Assembly (NCBI GenBank): GCA_030725745.1
Contig: JANRFH010000049.1
Location: forward strand, 1-62,336
From: Akkermansiaceae bacterium
GTDB lineage: Bacteria > Verrucomicrobiota > Verrucomicrobiia > Verrucomicrobiales > Akkermansiaceae
DNA: 62,336 bases
Direction: 5' to 3'
The notes under the pieces were generated by a model, which was not told the DNA's origin, ran no database searches, and saw only the letters and a program-made list of their open reading frames with translations. Both the position numbers and the translations under genes were made by a program. Of the stretch, positions 26,159 through 33,578 are shown piece after piece. The number at the start of each line of letters is the position of its first letter. Position 1 is the stretch's first letter.

Positions 26159-26662
26159 ATGAGTTGGTATTATTCAAAAAATGGAATGCAGCTCGGCCCC
26201 GTCGCCGAGGAAGAGCTTCTCGCCAAGAGCAAGAGTGGGGAAGTCGCTGCGACCGACCTCATCTGGAAGGAAGGGATGTCCGATTGGAAGCCACTCGGTC
26301 AGGTGCCGGAGTTTCAAGGATCGTCACCGATGGCTATGACTCCGCCACCCACACAGATGGGTTCCGTGCCGATGCAGCAGCCAGCGCCAATGAATTCAAA
26401 TCAGATGCCTGGTGTGATTCCTAACTACCTTTGGCAATCCATTGTGGTGACAGTGCTTTGTTGCATGCCCTTCGGAGTGGTATCCATTGTTTACGCAGCG
26501 AAGGTTGATGGCCTTGTGGCGAGGGGTGATATAGCCGGAGCCACGGCGGCTTCGAAGTCGGCAAAGACATGGGCCATTGCTGCGGCGGCATCCTGGTTGG
26601 CGATTATGGCGATTTATTTCCTTGTCTTCATTTCTGCGGCAGCCTCGGGCAATCTCAACTGA
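26159..26662 (+). CDS. GYF_2-CD225 (dispanin-like) membrane protein
   Basis: A 167-residue protein. Residues 1-55 are a GYF_2 domain (SWYYSKNGMQLGPVAEEELL, MSDWKPLGQVPEF), which in other proteins binds proline-rich peptides. A linker rich in Met, Pro and Gln follows. Residues about 85-160 are a CD225 domain with IPNYLWQSIVVTVLCCMPFG, the re-entrant helix and cysteine pair, then YAAKVDGL and a second helix. In this fold the protein sits in the inner membrane. Bacterial roles are unknown. It is a paralogue of the broken gene upstream and lies nine bases before a DUF2752 gene, a common partnership. Confidence 0.85.
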   Translation: MSWYYSKNGMQLGPVAEEELLAKSKSGEVAATDLIWKEGMSDWKPLGQVPEFQGSSPMAMTPPPTQMGSVPMQQPAPMNSNQMPGVIPNYLWQSIVVTVLCCMPFGVVSIVYAAKVDGLVARGDIAGATAASKSAKTWAIAAAASWLAIMAIYFLVFISAAASGNLN

Positions 26663-26671
26663 TACTCTCTG

Positions 26672-27046
26672 GTGCACAAGGGTCGCGCCATCTGGGTTTC
26701 TCTTGCGGTTCTCTGTCTTGCATTTGCCGCTTGGATGCTGCGTGAAACAGGTGGCCGCGGGTGGATGCCGGGTTGCTTTTTTAAAAAGGCGACTGGCTTC
26801 GATTGCCCCGGCTGCGGGATGACTCGTGCGACTTATGCCACCCTGCACGGACGAATCGGCGAGGCTTTTTTGCTAAACCCCTTTGGCATGGTGTTGCTGC
26901 CGCTGGCACTGATCGGCTTAGGTATCGAGGTGTTTGGCTGGGTGCGGGGGAAGCCTCTACCGTTCCGATTGAATCCCGGCCGCTGGGGAGCTACGGTGAT
27001 TGCCGTAGTGATGATCGTATGGTGGGTGGGAAGGAACTTGATCTAG
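26672..27046 (+). CDS. DUF2752 membrane protein
   Basis: A 124-residue protein with three hydrophobic segments and the family signature CPGCGMTRATYATLHG followed by LLNPFGM. DUF2752 proteins are small inner-membrane proteins of unknown function. The start is GTG at 26672. The nine-base gap from the GYF-CD225 gene indicates an operon. It converges on argB, and the two stop codons lie inside one short palindrome. Confidence 0.85.
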   Translation: MHKGRAIWVSLAVLCLAFAAWMLRETGGRGWMPGCFFKKATGFDCPGCGMTRATYATLHGRIGEAFLLNPFGMVLLPLALIGLGIEVFGWVRGKPLPFRLNPGRWGATVIAVVMIVWWVGRNLI

Positions 27047-27066
27047 CCGCGCTCCATATTGGCTAG
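27043..27066. other. Palindrome spanning the convergent stop codons of the DUF2752 and argB genes
   Basis: CTAGCC (27043-27048) pairs with GGCTAG (27061-27066) across a 12-base loop. It includes the TAG of the DUF2752 gene and the TAG of argB. It may stabilise or end both transcripts, but there is no T-run. Confidence 0.4.
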
Positions 27067-27932
27067 CGGATCACTTCCGTGCCGATGCCGCCGTCTGTAA
27101 AGATTTCTAACAGCAGGGCGTGGGGCAGGCGACCATCGACGAAGTGGACTTTGCGGACACCAGCGTTGAGCGCATCGATGGCGGAACTTACCTTGGGGAT
27201 CATGCCTCCTGAGATTGTGCCGTCTGCGATGAGAGCGGTAGCCTCGGCGCGGTTGATGGATTTGATGAGGGTGGCGGGATCCTTCGGGTCGCGCATGAGT
27301 CCGGGGACATCGGAGAGGTAGACGAGCTTGGAGACGCGCAGTTCCTTGGCGAGTGCAGCAGCAGCGAGGTCGGCATTGATGTTGAGCGGCTTGCCGGTGG
27401 CGAGCTCTGCGGCGAGGGGGGAAATGACCGGGACGATGGCTGCCTTGTGCGCCTGATCCATGTTCGCCGGGTTGCAGCCGACAACTTCGCCGACGCGGCC
27501 GAGATCGACTGGATTACCGTCTGCATCAGTTGATTTCATTTTCTCGCCGAGGAAGATGTCGGTGCCGGGGATACCGGTGGCCTTGCCGCCGAAGGAGCGG
27601 ATCATGCGCACGAGGCCGGGATTGATTTCATCGGAAAGGACTTTGGAGACGATGTCGATGGCCTCCTCCGAGGTGTAGCGGAAGCCGTTGATGAACTTCG
27701 CCTCGATGCCGGATTTCTCCATGGCAGCGGAGATCGCCTTGCCGCCGCCGTGGACGACGATGGGGTTGGTGCCTGCGACTTCGAGGAAAACGATATCGCG
27801 CATGACATTGGCGACGAGTTCAGGGTCTTCCATGGCGGAGCCGCCCATCTTGATGAGGATGGTTTTCGAGCGGAAGGCTTGAAGGTAAGGCAGGGCTTCA
27901 ATGAGGGCGTTGGCTTTCTCGGCGGGGTTCAT
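27063..27932 (-). CDS. argB: Acetylglutamate kinase
   Basis: A 289-residue amino-acid kinase that phosphorylates N-acetylglutamate in arginine synthesis. The phosphate-binding KMGGSAMED is near residue 28, VVHGGGKAIS near 59, and the C-terminal nucleotide-binding YLSDVPGL and SGGMIPKV are present. Full length. The start ATG at 27932 follows an R2 A+T-rich leader at a six-base spacing, with no Shine-Dalgarno. It lies downstream of the CHASE2-like gene and its detached tail on the same strand, but no other arginine genes are in the window. Confidence 0.95.
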   Translation of the reverse strand: MNPAEKANALIEALPYLQAFRSKTILIKMGGSAMEDPELVANVMRDIVFLEVAGTNPIVVHGGGKAISAAMEKSGIEAKFINGFRYTSEEAIDIVSKVLSDEINPGLVRMIRSFGGKATGIPGTDIFLGEKMKSTDADGNPVDLGRVGEVVGCNPANMDQAHKAAIVPVISPLAAELATGKPLNINADLAAAALAKELRVSKLVYLSDVPGLMRDPKDPATLIKSINRAEATALIADGTISGGMIPKVSSAIDALNAGVRKVHFVDGRLPHALLLEIFTDGGIGTEVIR

Positions 27933-27937
27933 GTGTT

Positions 27938-27971
27938 GAAACTTTAAATTCTAAACGATAAATTCAAAAGG
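27938..27971 (-). repeat. R2 A+T-rich leader repeat at the argB start
   Basis: GAAACTTTAAATTCTAAACG followed by ATAAATTCAAAAGG. Read in the direction of argB it gives TTTAGAATTTAAAGTTTC a few bases before ATG. Confidence 0.65.
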
Positions 27972-27999
27972 AAGAAGGAGGTAAAAACCTGTTCGAAGG

Positions 28000-28176
28000 T
28001 CACTTTGTGCCGCGGGGTTTCTTCTTGGCGGATTTGCGTGTGCGTTTTTTTGCGGCCTTCCTTGGTGTTTTTGTAGCGGCTTTCTTCGCTGCTTTTTTCG
28101 CAGGAGGCTGTGCTTCTATCTTCGGCTCCTTATCTGTGATTGATTCTGAAGGGATGGTGGTAGCATCTTTAGTGGC
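28000..28176 (-). other. Histone H1-like lysine-rich tail in frame after the stop of the preceding gene
   Basis: The 58 codons that directly follow the TAA at 28177-28179 are open and in the same frame as the CHASE2-like gene. They encode ATKDATTIPSESITDK, then an alanine/lysine/arginine-rich tail with PAKKAAKKAATKTP and KKRTRKSAKKK, ending TGA at 28000-28002. There is no ATG in the stretch. Codon structure and amino-acid bias look like real coding sequence. It may be a fused domain cut off by a nonsense change, a readthrough extension, or the remnant of an H1-like gene. Confidence 0.5.
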
Positions 28177-29493
28177 TTATTGCTTTGGTGTGATTTCTTT
28201 GAGAATTGTAGGCGTAGCCTCGTGAGGAGATACTGGAGTGAATTTCTTGGCTGCGCGGAAACTGAGGGCGGCGTAGGTGACGAAAATGAGTAAGGCGGGG
28301 AGGGTAGGCAGCCATGTGGAGGTGGTCGCTACGGCGATGAAATGTGTGCCGCTGATTCCCACAACAGCTGCGGCGACATCGGCTTTCCACGGGTGTTTTC
28401 GAGAATGAAACAAGCCGTAGGCGAGGGAAACGAGCGACAAGAGTAAGAAGATCTCCACAGCGAGGGGAAGCCGCCGGAAGGTGCGGACATCGCCTGCGTA
28501 TGTAGGATCGCAGAGGGCCGCGATGGTGGGTGCTAGGCTCTTTGCGTAGGCGGCGGAGGCATCTTCTGTAGCGGAGAGATCGCTGCGTAGGATGGCGGGC
28601 AGGAAGTTATTTTTGTTATGTTTGCTTTCATCCATTCTGAGGAGCGATTCCATGGCGATGGAGTCTCCGGGCGTGTCTGTCGGGATGGAGAAGTCTAGGC
28701 GGCCATATTCATCAATGGGGATGAAGGGGCCTCTCGCGCTGAGGGAAATAAACTCGCCTAGGCGGATCTGAAGCGCGGAGGGCGGGATCTGATAGTGATC
28801 CATTGCAGCGATGAGCACGAAGGAAAGCACGGCGTGATCTTCCCCCCATCTGGCAAGTAGGTAGGGGGAGGCGCCTTCCGGCTCGGACTCAATACGGGTG
28901 AATCCGGCCAACGAGGTTTTATTGCCGAGGATAGCATTCGGAATAGCGATGCGATTGACTGCAGGAAGGAGTTCAGTATTTCCACGAATTTCTGAAAGTG
29001 GGACGGAGGCGCGGCGGAAGGCTGGGGGGATGGGCGATGGGACGGCACCGCGAGAGAGCGGGGCGGCTGTGGCGAGGGCGGGGATTGCATCCAGCTGGCG
29101 GTCTAGGGCGGCGAGGGAAATGGCATCCGTTTCCTCCCAAGTGAGAGGGAAGGAGATCGCGACTCTATCCATGCCGAGGCGCTTGAGGTTACGCAGGATG
29201 ATGGCGAAATCGACCGGCGAAGGAGGCGATGCTTGGAAGACCTGGTCGGGGTCGTCGTTGATGGAAATGATCGTAGGCTTTTTCTCCGGGGTTTTCCCGA
29301 TGCCCAGCCCGAAGGTGTGCAGGCGGTAGGGGCTGGCCTGGCTGCCATCGCCCGTGAAAAAGGATCGTGAATCTTTCGCCGCAAAGGTGGAGAGCGAGAG
29401 CAAAACCCGATCCGGGAAGCATCCGGGAATGACCGCGAAGCCAATAAATGCCACCGCCACAAGGAGCAGGAGGGTGTAGTGGCGGCGGATCAT
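28177..29493 (-). CDS. CHASE2-like membrane protein
   Basis: A 438-residue protein. Residues 8-25 form an N-terminal membrane anchor (LLLLVAVAFIGFAVIP). About 300 extracytoplasmic residues follow, with KKPTIISINDDPDQVF, MDRVAISFPLTW and LNYGR-like DEYGRLDFSIP, features of CHASE2 sensor domains. Three hydrophobic segments near the C-terminus (about 345-365, 371-390 and 394-413) match the usual CHASE2 end. Normally a kinase or cyclase domain would come next; here the frame stops and a lysine-rich tail lies beyond the stop. It follows tmk by 51 bases on the same strand. Assigned from layout and short motifs only. Confidence 0.6.
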   Translation of the reverse strand: MIRRHYTLLLLVAVAFIGFAVIPGCFPDRVLLSLSTFAAKDSRSFFTGDGSQASPYRLHTFGLGIGKTPEKKPTIISINDDPDQVFQASPPSPVDFAIILRNLKRLGMDRVAISFPLTWEETDAISLAALDRQLDAIPALATAAPLSRGAVPSPIPPAFRRASVPLSEIRGNTELLPAVNRIAIPNAILGNKTSLAGFTRIESEPEGASPYLLARWGEDHAVLSFVLIAAMDHYQIPPSALQIRLGEFISLSARGPFIPIDEYGRLDFSIPTDTPGDSIAMESLLRMDESKHNKNNFLPAILRSDLSATEDASAAYAKSLAPTIAALCDPTYAGDVRTFRRLPLAVEIFLLLSLVSLAYGLFHSRKHPWKADVAAAVVGISGTHFIAVATTSTWLPTLPALLIFVTYAALSFRAAKKFTPVSPHEATPTILKEITPKQ

Positions 29494-29544
29494 GGGGCGA
29501 GGATGAACACGGCTCGCGCAACTTCCAATAGCGAAGATGGAGGC

Positions 29545-30120
29545 CTATAACGGCAACGCTGAAAGGATAGCGGCGGAGACTTCGTCAGGTGAGGCATTGG
29601 TGTCGATGACTCTTGCAAAAGGTTCGTTGCGGAGGGAGAGGAAGGTTTCGCGGCAGCTGGCGAGGTTGGAGCGTTGCTCGAATTCGTTGGCGGTGTCGCC
29701 ACGGGCGCCGATGCGGGTTAGGGCGGTATCGACATCGAGGTCGAGGATGAGGAGGAGATCGGGGACGGGGGCGAAGGCTTCGTTGTCGCGGCGGATCTGG
29801 GCGGTATCGAAACCGCGCAAGCCTTGGTAGGCCATGGTGGAGAAGTAGTAGCGATCTAGGATGACGACTTTCCCGGCGGCGAGGGCGGGACTGATAAGTT
29901 CCTCGACGTGTTGGCGGCGGTCTTTGAGGAAGGTTTCAAGCTCCTCCTCGGGGGAGAGTCGACCGGTCTGGGCGGAGTTGCGCAGGAGGGTGCCCCATGG
30001 GCCGTCGGTGGGCTCGCGTGAGAGGACGACTTCGCGGCCTTGGGAGCGGAAGTGATCGGCGAGGCGGCGGGCTTGGGTGGATTTGCCGGTGCCGTCTATG
30101 CCTTCGAATACGATGAACAT
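29545..30120 (-). CDS. tmk: Thymidylate kinase
   Basis: A 191-residue enzyme that converts dTMP to dTDP. The P-loop is at residues 7-15 (GIDGTGKST). The DRY-type motif LDRYYFSTMAYQG is near 93, and the LID region with GARGDTANEFEQRS is present. Full length for the family. It lies between the M32 peptidase gene and the CHASE2-like gene on the same strand. The 185-base spacer upstream contains an R1 tandem array that begins 15 bases before the start codon, and there is no recognisable Shine-Dalgarno site. Confidence 0.95.
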   Translation of the reverse strand: MFIVFEGIDGTGKSTQARRLADHFRSQGREVVLSREPTDGPWGTLLRNSAQTGRLSPEEELETFLKDRRQHVEELISPALAAGKVVILDRYYFSTMAYQGLRGFDTAQIRRDNEAFAPVPDLLLILDLDVDTALTRIGARGDTANEFEQRSNLASCRETFLSLRNEPFARVIDTNASPDEVSAAILSALPL

Positions 30121-30134
30121 GGGAGAGAGTGGAA

Positions 30135-30214
30135 AGTGATCAGTAAACAGTGATCAGTAAACAGTGATCAGTAAACAGTGATCAGTAAACAGTGATCAGT
30201 AAACAGTGATCAGT
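30135..30214. repeat. R1 tandem array, 14-base unit
   Basis: Five perfect AGTGATCAGTAAAC units (30135-30204) and a partial sixth (30205-30214). Each holds the palindrome TGATCA. The array ends 15 bases before the tmk start codon. Related TGATCAGTGATCAGTG blocks are embedded inside purL (49483) and the U32 gene (58858). Perfect units imply recent expansion. The 14-base unit without spacers rules out a CRISPR array. Confidence 0.95.
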
Positions 30215-30283
30215 GGAAGACTGGGGTTGGGTGATTTTCTCACACGAAGGTGGGAAGGCACGAAGCTGGGGTTGTGTGTATTT

Positions 30284-30307
30284 TTGAGGTTTAGAGTTTA
30301 AAGTTTC
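30284..30307. repeat. R2 A+T-rich repeat, opposite orientation, at the M32 peptidase stop
   Basis: TTGAGGTTTAGAGTTTAAAG then TTTC, inverted relative to the copies at start codons on the minus strand, overlapping the stop of the peptidase gene. This shows the element is not restricted to leaders. Confidence 0.6.
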
Positions 30308-31769
30308 AGAGGTAGCGGGATTTTAGGTGTGCCAGGTAGGCTTGTGTGGAGGGAGGTTTGCCGGTGGCTTTTTGGATGAGGGCGGAGGGGTCTAGTGTGG
30401 CGCCGTGGGCGTGGACGTTTTGGCGGAGCCAAGCTAGGAGGGGGGCGTAGTTTGCGGCGGCGGTGGCGGCGGCGATTTCGGGGACGGATGTGGCGGCTTG
30501 GAAGAGCTGGGCGGCATTGATGTTGCCGAGGGTGTAGGTGGGGAAGTAGCCGATGCCGCCCATTGACCAATGGATGTCTTGGAGGCAGCCGTGGGCGTCG
30601 TCGGGTGGGGAGAAGCCGAAGGATTCGCGGAAGAGGTCGTTCCAGGTGGACGGGACTTCGGAGACTTTGATCTCGCGGTTGAGAAGCATGCGCTCGATGC
30701 GGAAGCGGAGGATGATGTGGAGGTCGTAGGTGGCCTCGTCTGACTCAACACGGATGGGTGTGAACTCGGCGCGGTGGATGTATTGGAGGAAATTTTCTAA
30801 CGGGAAGTCGCGGAGCTGGTGGAAGTGCTCGCGGGCGATGGGGTAGAATTTTTCCCAGAACTCGGGGGAGCGGCCGACTTGGTTTTCCCAGAGGCGGGAT
30901 TGGGACTCGTGGATGCCGAGGGAGACGGCGGAGCCGGAGGGCAGGCCGAAGTCTGCCGTGGGGAGGCCTTGCTCATACATGCCGTGGCCGGCCTCGTGCA
31001 TGACGCCGAAAAGTGAGGAGGTAAAATCGTTTTCCTCGTAGCGTGTGGTGAGGCGGATGTCTTGCGGGCCGAGGGTGGTGCAGAAGGGGTGGGTGGTGGT
31101 ATCTATACGGCCGTGGTGGAAGTCGAAGCCGATCTCAGCGGCGACGAGGGCGTTAAAATCCTGTTGGGCTGAGACTGGGTAGGGGCCGGGGGGGAGCTGT
31201 GGGGAGAGGGCTTTTGTTTTCTCGACTGCCTTGGCGGAGAGCGGGGCGAGGTGTTCGACGAGTTTGTCAAACATCGAGGCGATGTCTGCGGTGGAGGTGG
31301 CGCGTTCGTAGCCTTCGAGGAGGGCGTCGTAGGGTTCGTTCGAATAGCCCCATAGATCGGCTTTCTGGAGGGCGAAATCGACGAGGGTTTCGAGGTGTGG
31401 GGCGAAGAGGGAGAAGTCCGAGGCCTTGCGGGCGGCGATCCATGCGTGGTGTCCGGCGGATTGGGCGGTGGACTCGCGGGCGACGAGATCCGTGGGGATT
31501 TTTACCGAGCGGTCGGACTCGCGGCGGAGTTCGCGGAGGTTGGCGGAGAGGATGATGTCAGATCCGTTGTCTTGGGCTTCGGCCTCTGCGAGGGATTTTA
31601 GAAAATCCTCTGAGGTGGCGAGTTTGTGGGCGTGGGCGGCGAGGTAGGAGAGCTGTTGGGAGCGGTAATCAGCGGAGCCGGAGGGCAGGTAGGTTTCTTG
31701 ATCCCATGAGAGGATGGAGCCAGCGGAGCTGACGAGAGAGATTTCGCGGACGCGATCGAAGATGTGCAT
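30306..31769 (-). CDS. Carboxypeptidase Taq-type M32 metallopeptidase
   Basis: A 487-residue cytoplasmic metallocarboxypeptidase. Zinc ligands lie in HEAGH (near residue 257) with a downstream glutamate in GIHESQSRLWEN; the N-terminal SAGSILSWDQETYLP and C-terminal DIHWSMGGIGYFPTYTLGN blocks are family signatures. It removes C-terminal residues from peptides. Full length. It is first in a minus-strand group with tmk and the CHASE2-like gene, but separated from tmk by the R1 array. The gene end overlaps an R2 repeat. Confidence 0.93.
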   Translation of the reverse strand: MHIFDRVREISLVSSAGSILSWDQETYLPSGSADYRSQQLSYLAAHAHKLATSEDFLKSLAEAEAQDNGSDIILSANLRELRRESDRSVKIPTDLVARESTAQSAGHHAWIAARKASDFSLFAPHLETLVDFALQKADLWGYSNEPYDALLEGYERATSTADIASMFDKLVEHLAPLSAKAVEKTKALSPQLPPGPYPVSAQQDFNALVAAEIGFDFHHGRIDTTTHPFCTTLGPQDIRLTTRYEENDFTSSLFGVMHEAGHGMYEQGLPTADFGLPSGSAVSLGIHESQSRLWENQVGRSPEFWEKFYPIAREHFHQLRDFPLENFLQYIHRAEFTPIRVESDEATYDLHIILRFRIERMLLNREIKVSEVPSTWNDLFRESFGFSPPDDAHGCLQDIHWSMGGIGYFPTYTLGNINAAQLFQAATSVPEIAAATAAANYAPLLAWLRQNVHAHGATLDPSALIQKATGKPPSTQAYLAHLKSRYL

Positions 31770-31853
31770 GTGGTGAGTTTGTCCATGCGGGAGGAGTTGG
31801 CTAGTTTTGGTTGCGGGAAATGCGGCTTAAAGCTCGTCATCCGTTGAAATGGG

Positions 31854-32210
31854 ATGGATGATCTCGGGCAACAACCTTTCCAGATTTTGCAAATCCTCAT
31901 CCGAAACATCGACCGCAGCCTCACTCAGCCAGAAATCGTCTGCCATTTCCGCAAATATGGGCGCGTCAGCTCCTGTGTGGTGGTGAAAGACGAGAAGACC
32001 GGGCAATCCAAAGGCTTCGGCTTCGCAGAGATGCCGAATTTTGACGAAGCGATGAAGGCGATTGAGGAACTCAATGGCCTGCAGCTCGGCTCATCGAAGC
32101 TGCGGGTGAAGAAGGCTGCGACCTCGACGGTTGCGAAGAAAGAGAAAAGAGAGCCTCGCGAGGAGCGGAGGGAAGCTCGTGAGCGGCGGCGAGATTCTCG
32201 CGAGCGCTAA
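31854..32210 (+). CDS. RNA-binding protein with one RRM
   Basis: A 118-residue protein. Residues about 12-88 are an RNA recognition motif with RNP2 ILIRNID and RNP1 KGFGFAEM, of the small bacterial RbpA-like type. The C-terminal 30 residues are a highly charged Arg/Glu tail (EKREPREERREARERRRDSR). Such proteins are cold-inducible RNA chaperones in cyanobacteria and Bacteroidota; the role here is inferred to be similar. It is divergent from the M32 gene and converges with the PEP-CTERM gene. Confidence 0.88.
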   Translation: MDDLGQQPFQILQILIRNIDRSLTQPEIVCHFRKYGRVSSCVVVKDEKTGQSKGFGFAEMPNFDEAMKAIEELNGLQLGSSKLRVKKAATSTVAKKEKREPREERREARERRRDSRER

Positions 32211-32233
32211 GCTTGTGGCTGTATGTGACTCTT

Positions 32234-33064
32234 TCAGTTCCTGCGCCTGCGGAAGGTGATGAGGAGGGCAGCAAGTCCTAGCAACGCAGCTGAAGATGGT
32301 TCAGGAACGGGTGAGACTCCAGGTGTGGTGGTGAAACGTCCCAACAGCGTGGCGCGTCCTAGCGCACCCTCGAATACCCGGAATTCATCTGCCGTAGAGA
32401 GTGTTCCGTCGATGGTGTCCTGATCGACCTCAAAGCTGAGTTCCAAGAAATAGCCGTTCCCTGAGCTGTCCTTGAAATTGACTGGCGCGAAGAAGTCCTT
32501 GAGGGAAACGATGTCGGCGCTGGCCACAGGGTCAAATTTGTCAGGGTCTTTTCCATTGTCGGTATTGATGAGGTCGCCGCTGAAAGTGACATTGATAGGA
32601 GCTAAGCCGGTGGGATTGGAGAATACCAAGGACATGGACAGCTCCACCCACGAGGCGCCAGTGTTCTGTTTGATGGTTCCGTTCCGGTAGTAGAGGTAGC
32701 CGATTTCAAAGGTTTTTTCTGCTACGGCGTTGCTGACAGTGAGCGGTTGATACCAGAGAGCGCTGCTGTGGGGGTAAGGCCAGCTTGCTGGAGCTTGTTC
32801 TCCCCACTGAAAAGCAGCCGACCCCGCAGGGCCGGTTGGGTTAAGGTTTGTAGGGGCGTCGTGAAGGTCGAATCCCGATTCGTAGCCGTTGGTAAGATTG
32901 TTGTCATACACAAGAACGCTGTTGGTGCCTTCTGCCAAGGCATTGGCAAACGATCCGGCCGTCGTGAAGCTCAAGGTATTGGGAATGCTCTGGGCATTCA
33001 AAATACCTGCTCCGACGAGGGTCAGAAGTATGATGAGGGATTTGAAACCGGGGGTGGTATTCAT
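32234..33064 (-). CDS. PEP-CTERM sorted exported protein
   Basis: A 276-residue protein with an N-terminal signal peptide (FKSLIILLTLVGAGILNAQS) and a C-terminal PEP-CTERM signal: VPEPSS, a hydrophobic helix AALLGLAALLITF, and the basic end RRRRN. Exosortase EpsH/XrtA-type systems recognise this signal and attach or release the protein at the surface. The mature part is beta-rich and unassigned. The start ATG at 33064 is preferred over an ATG at 33154, since it places the signal peptide at the N-terminus. No exosortase is in the window. Confidence 0.85.
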   Translation of the reverse strand: MNTTPGFKSLIILLTLVGAGILNAQSIPNTLSFTTAGSFANALAEGTNSVLVYDNNLTNGYESGFDLHDAPTNLNPTGPAGSAAFQWGEQAPASWPYPHSSALWYQPLTVSNAVAEKTFEIGYLYYRNGTIKQNTGASWVELSMSLVFSNPTGLAPINVTFSGDLINTDNGKDPDKFDPVASADIVSLKDFFAPVNFKDSSGNGYFLELSFEVDQDTIDGTLSTADEFRVFEGALGRATLLGRFTTTPGVSPVPEPSSAALLGLAALLITFRRRRN

Positions 33065-33162
33065 TGGGGTGGGGGTTGTGTTTTCAGCAACGCGGGGAGG
33101 TGCTGGTTCGGGGTGCCGATGGGGAGTCGACACCAGAATCATGCCATAAATCACAAAACTAG

Positions 33163-33184
33163 ATATTACGTGATGACGTAATAT
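33163..33184. promoter_or_regulatory. Perfect palindrome upstream of the PEP-CTERM gene
   Basis: ATATTACGT (33163-33171) and ACGTAATAT (33176-33184) are exact inverted repeats around GATG. It lies about 100 bases before the PEP-CTERM start in an otherwise plain spacer. It could be an operator, or a weak transcript end for the gene on the right. Confidence 0.45.
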
Positions 33185-33231
33185 TTGGATTTATTGGAAA
33201 TTAGTGCTAATCCGCTACGATTGTTAAGCGT

Positions 33232-33513
33232 CTACTGCCATTCACGCAGCGTTTCCGAGATGCGATCCTCGGCGCCTGCTTCTGTTCGGATATAGAGTTC
33301 CTGAAGGCCTTTTGATGATTGGGTGACGGCCTTTAGTCCGCCTGATACCTCGCGCTGGATGCGGATCGAGCCGGTAGTGGTGCCTTTTCCGAGGGATTTC
33401 CCGCCGTATGACATTCCAATAATGACCGCGATGACGCCTTCGAGTGCCTCGATGCGGCGGATCAGGGTACGGCATTCCTTCGATGTGGATTGGTGGCGGC
33501 CGCGAGAAGACAT
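33232..33513 (-). CDS. Small hypothetical protein, possibly DUF2103-like
   Basis: A 93-residue protein starting MSSRGRHQSTSKECRTLIRR at ATG 33513, which has GGAGA about nine bases upstream; a longer start at 33567 is less likely. The segment SIRIQREVSGGLKAVTQSSK followed by GLQELYIRT resembles the conserved core of DUF2103 proteins, which are predicted metal-binding. The likeness is by eye and modest. It is upstream of the PEP-CTERM gene on the same strand and divergent from the helicase gene. Confidence 0.5.
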   Translation of the reverse strand: MSSRGRHQSTSKECRTLIRRIEALEGVIAVIIGMSYGGKSLGKGTTTGSIRIQREVSGGLKAVTQSSKGLQELYIRTEAGAEDRISETLREWQ

Positions 33514-33578
33514 GAGGGGTGGAATCTCCGGCAACCTAGCGGGCTGGGATGGTATTTCAAAGCTCACTTTAAGGAGGA

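Noticed and set aside
28007..28225. Plus-strand hydrophobic small frame (FFAAFLGVFVAAFFAAFFAG)
   Set aside because: It is the antisense of the lysine-rich tail; complementing Lys/Ala codons always gives Phe/Ala-rich text.
30135..30214. CRISPR array
   Set aside because: Units are 14 bases, contiguous and without variable spacers, and no cas gene is present.
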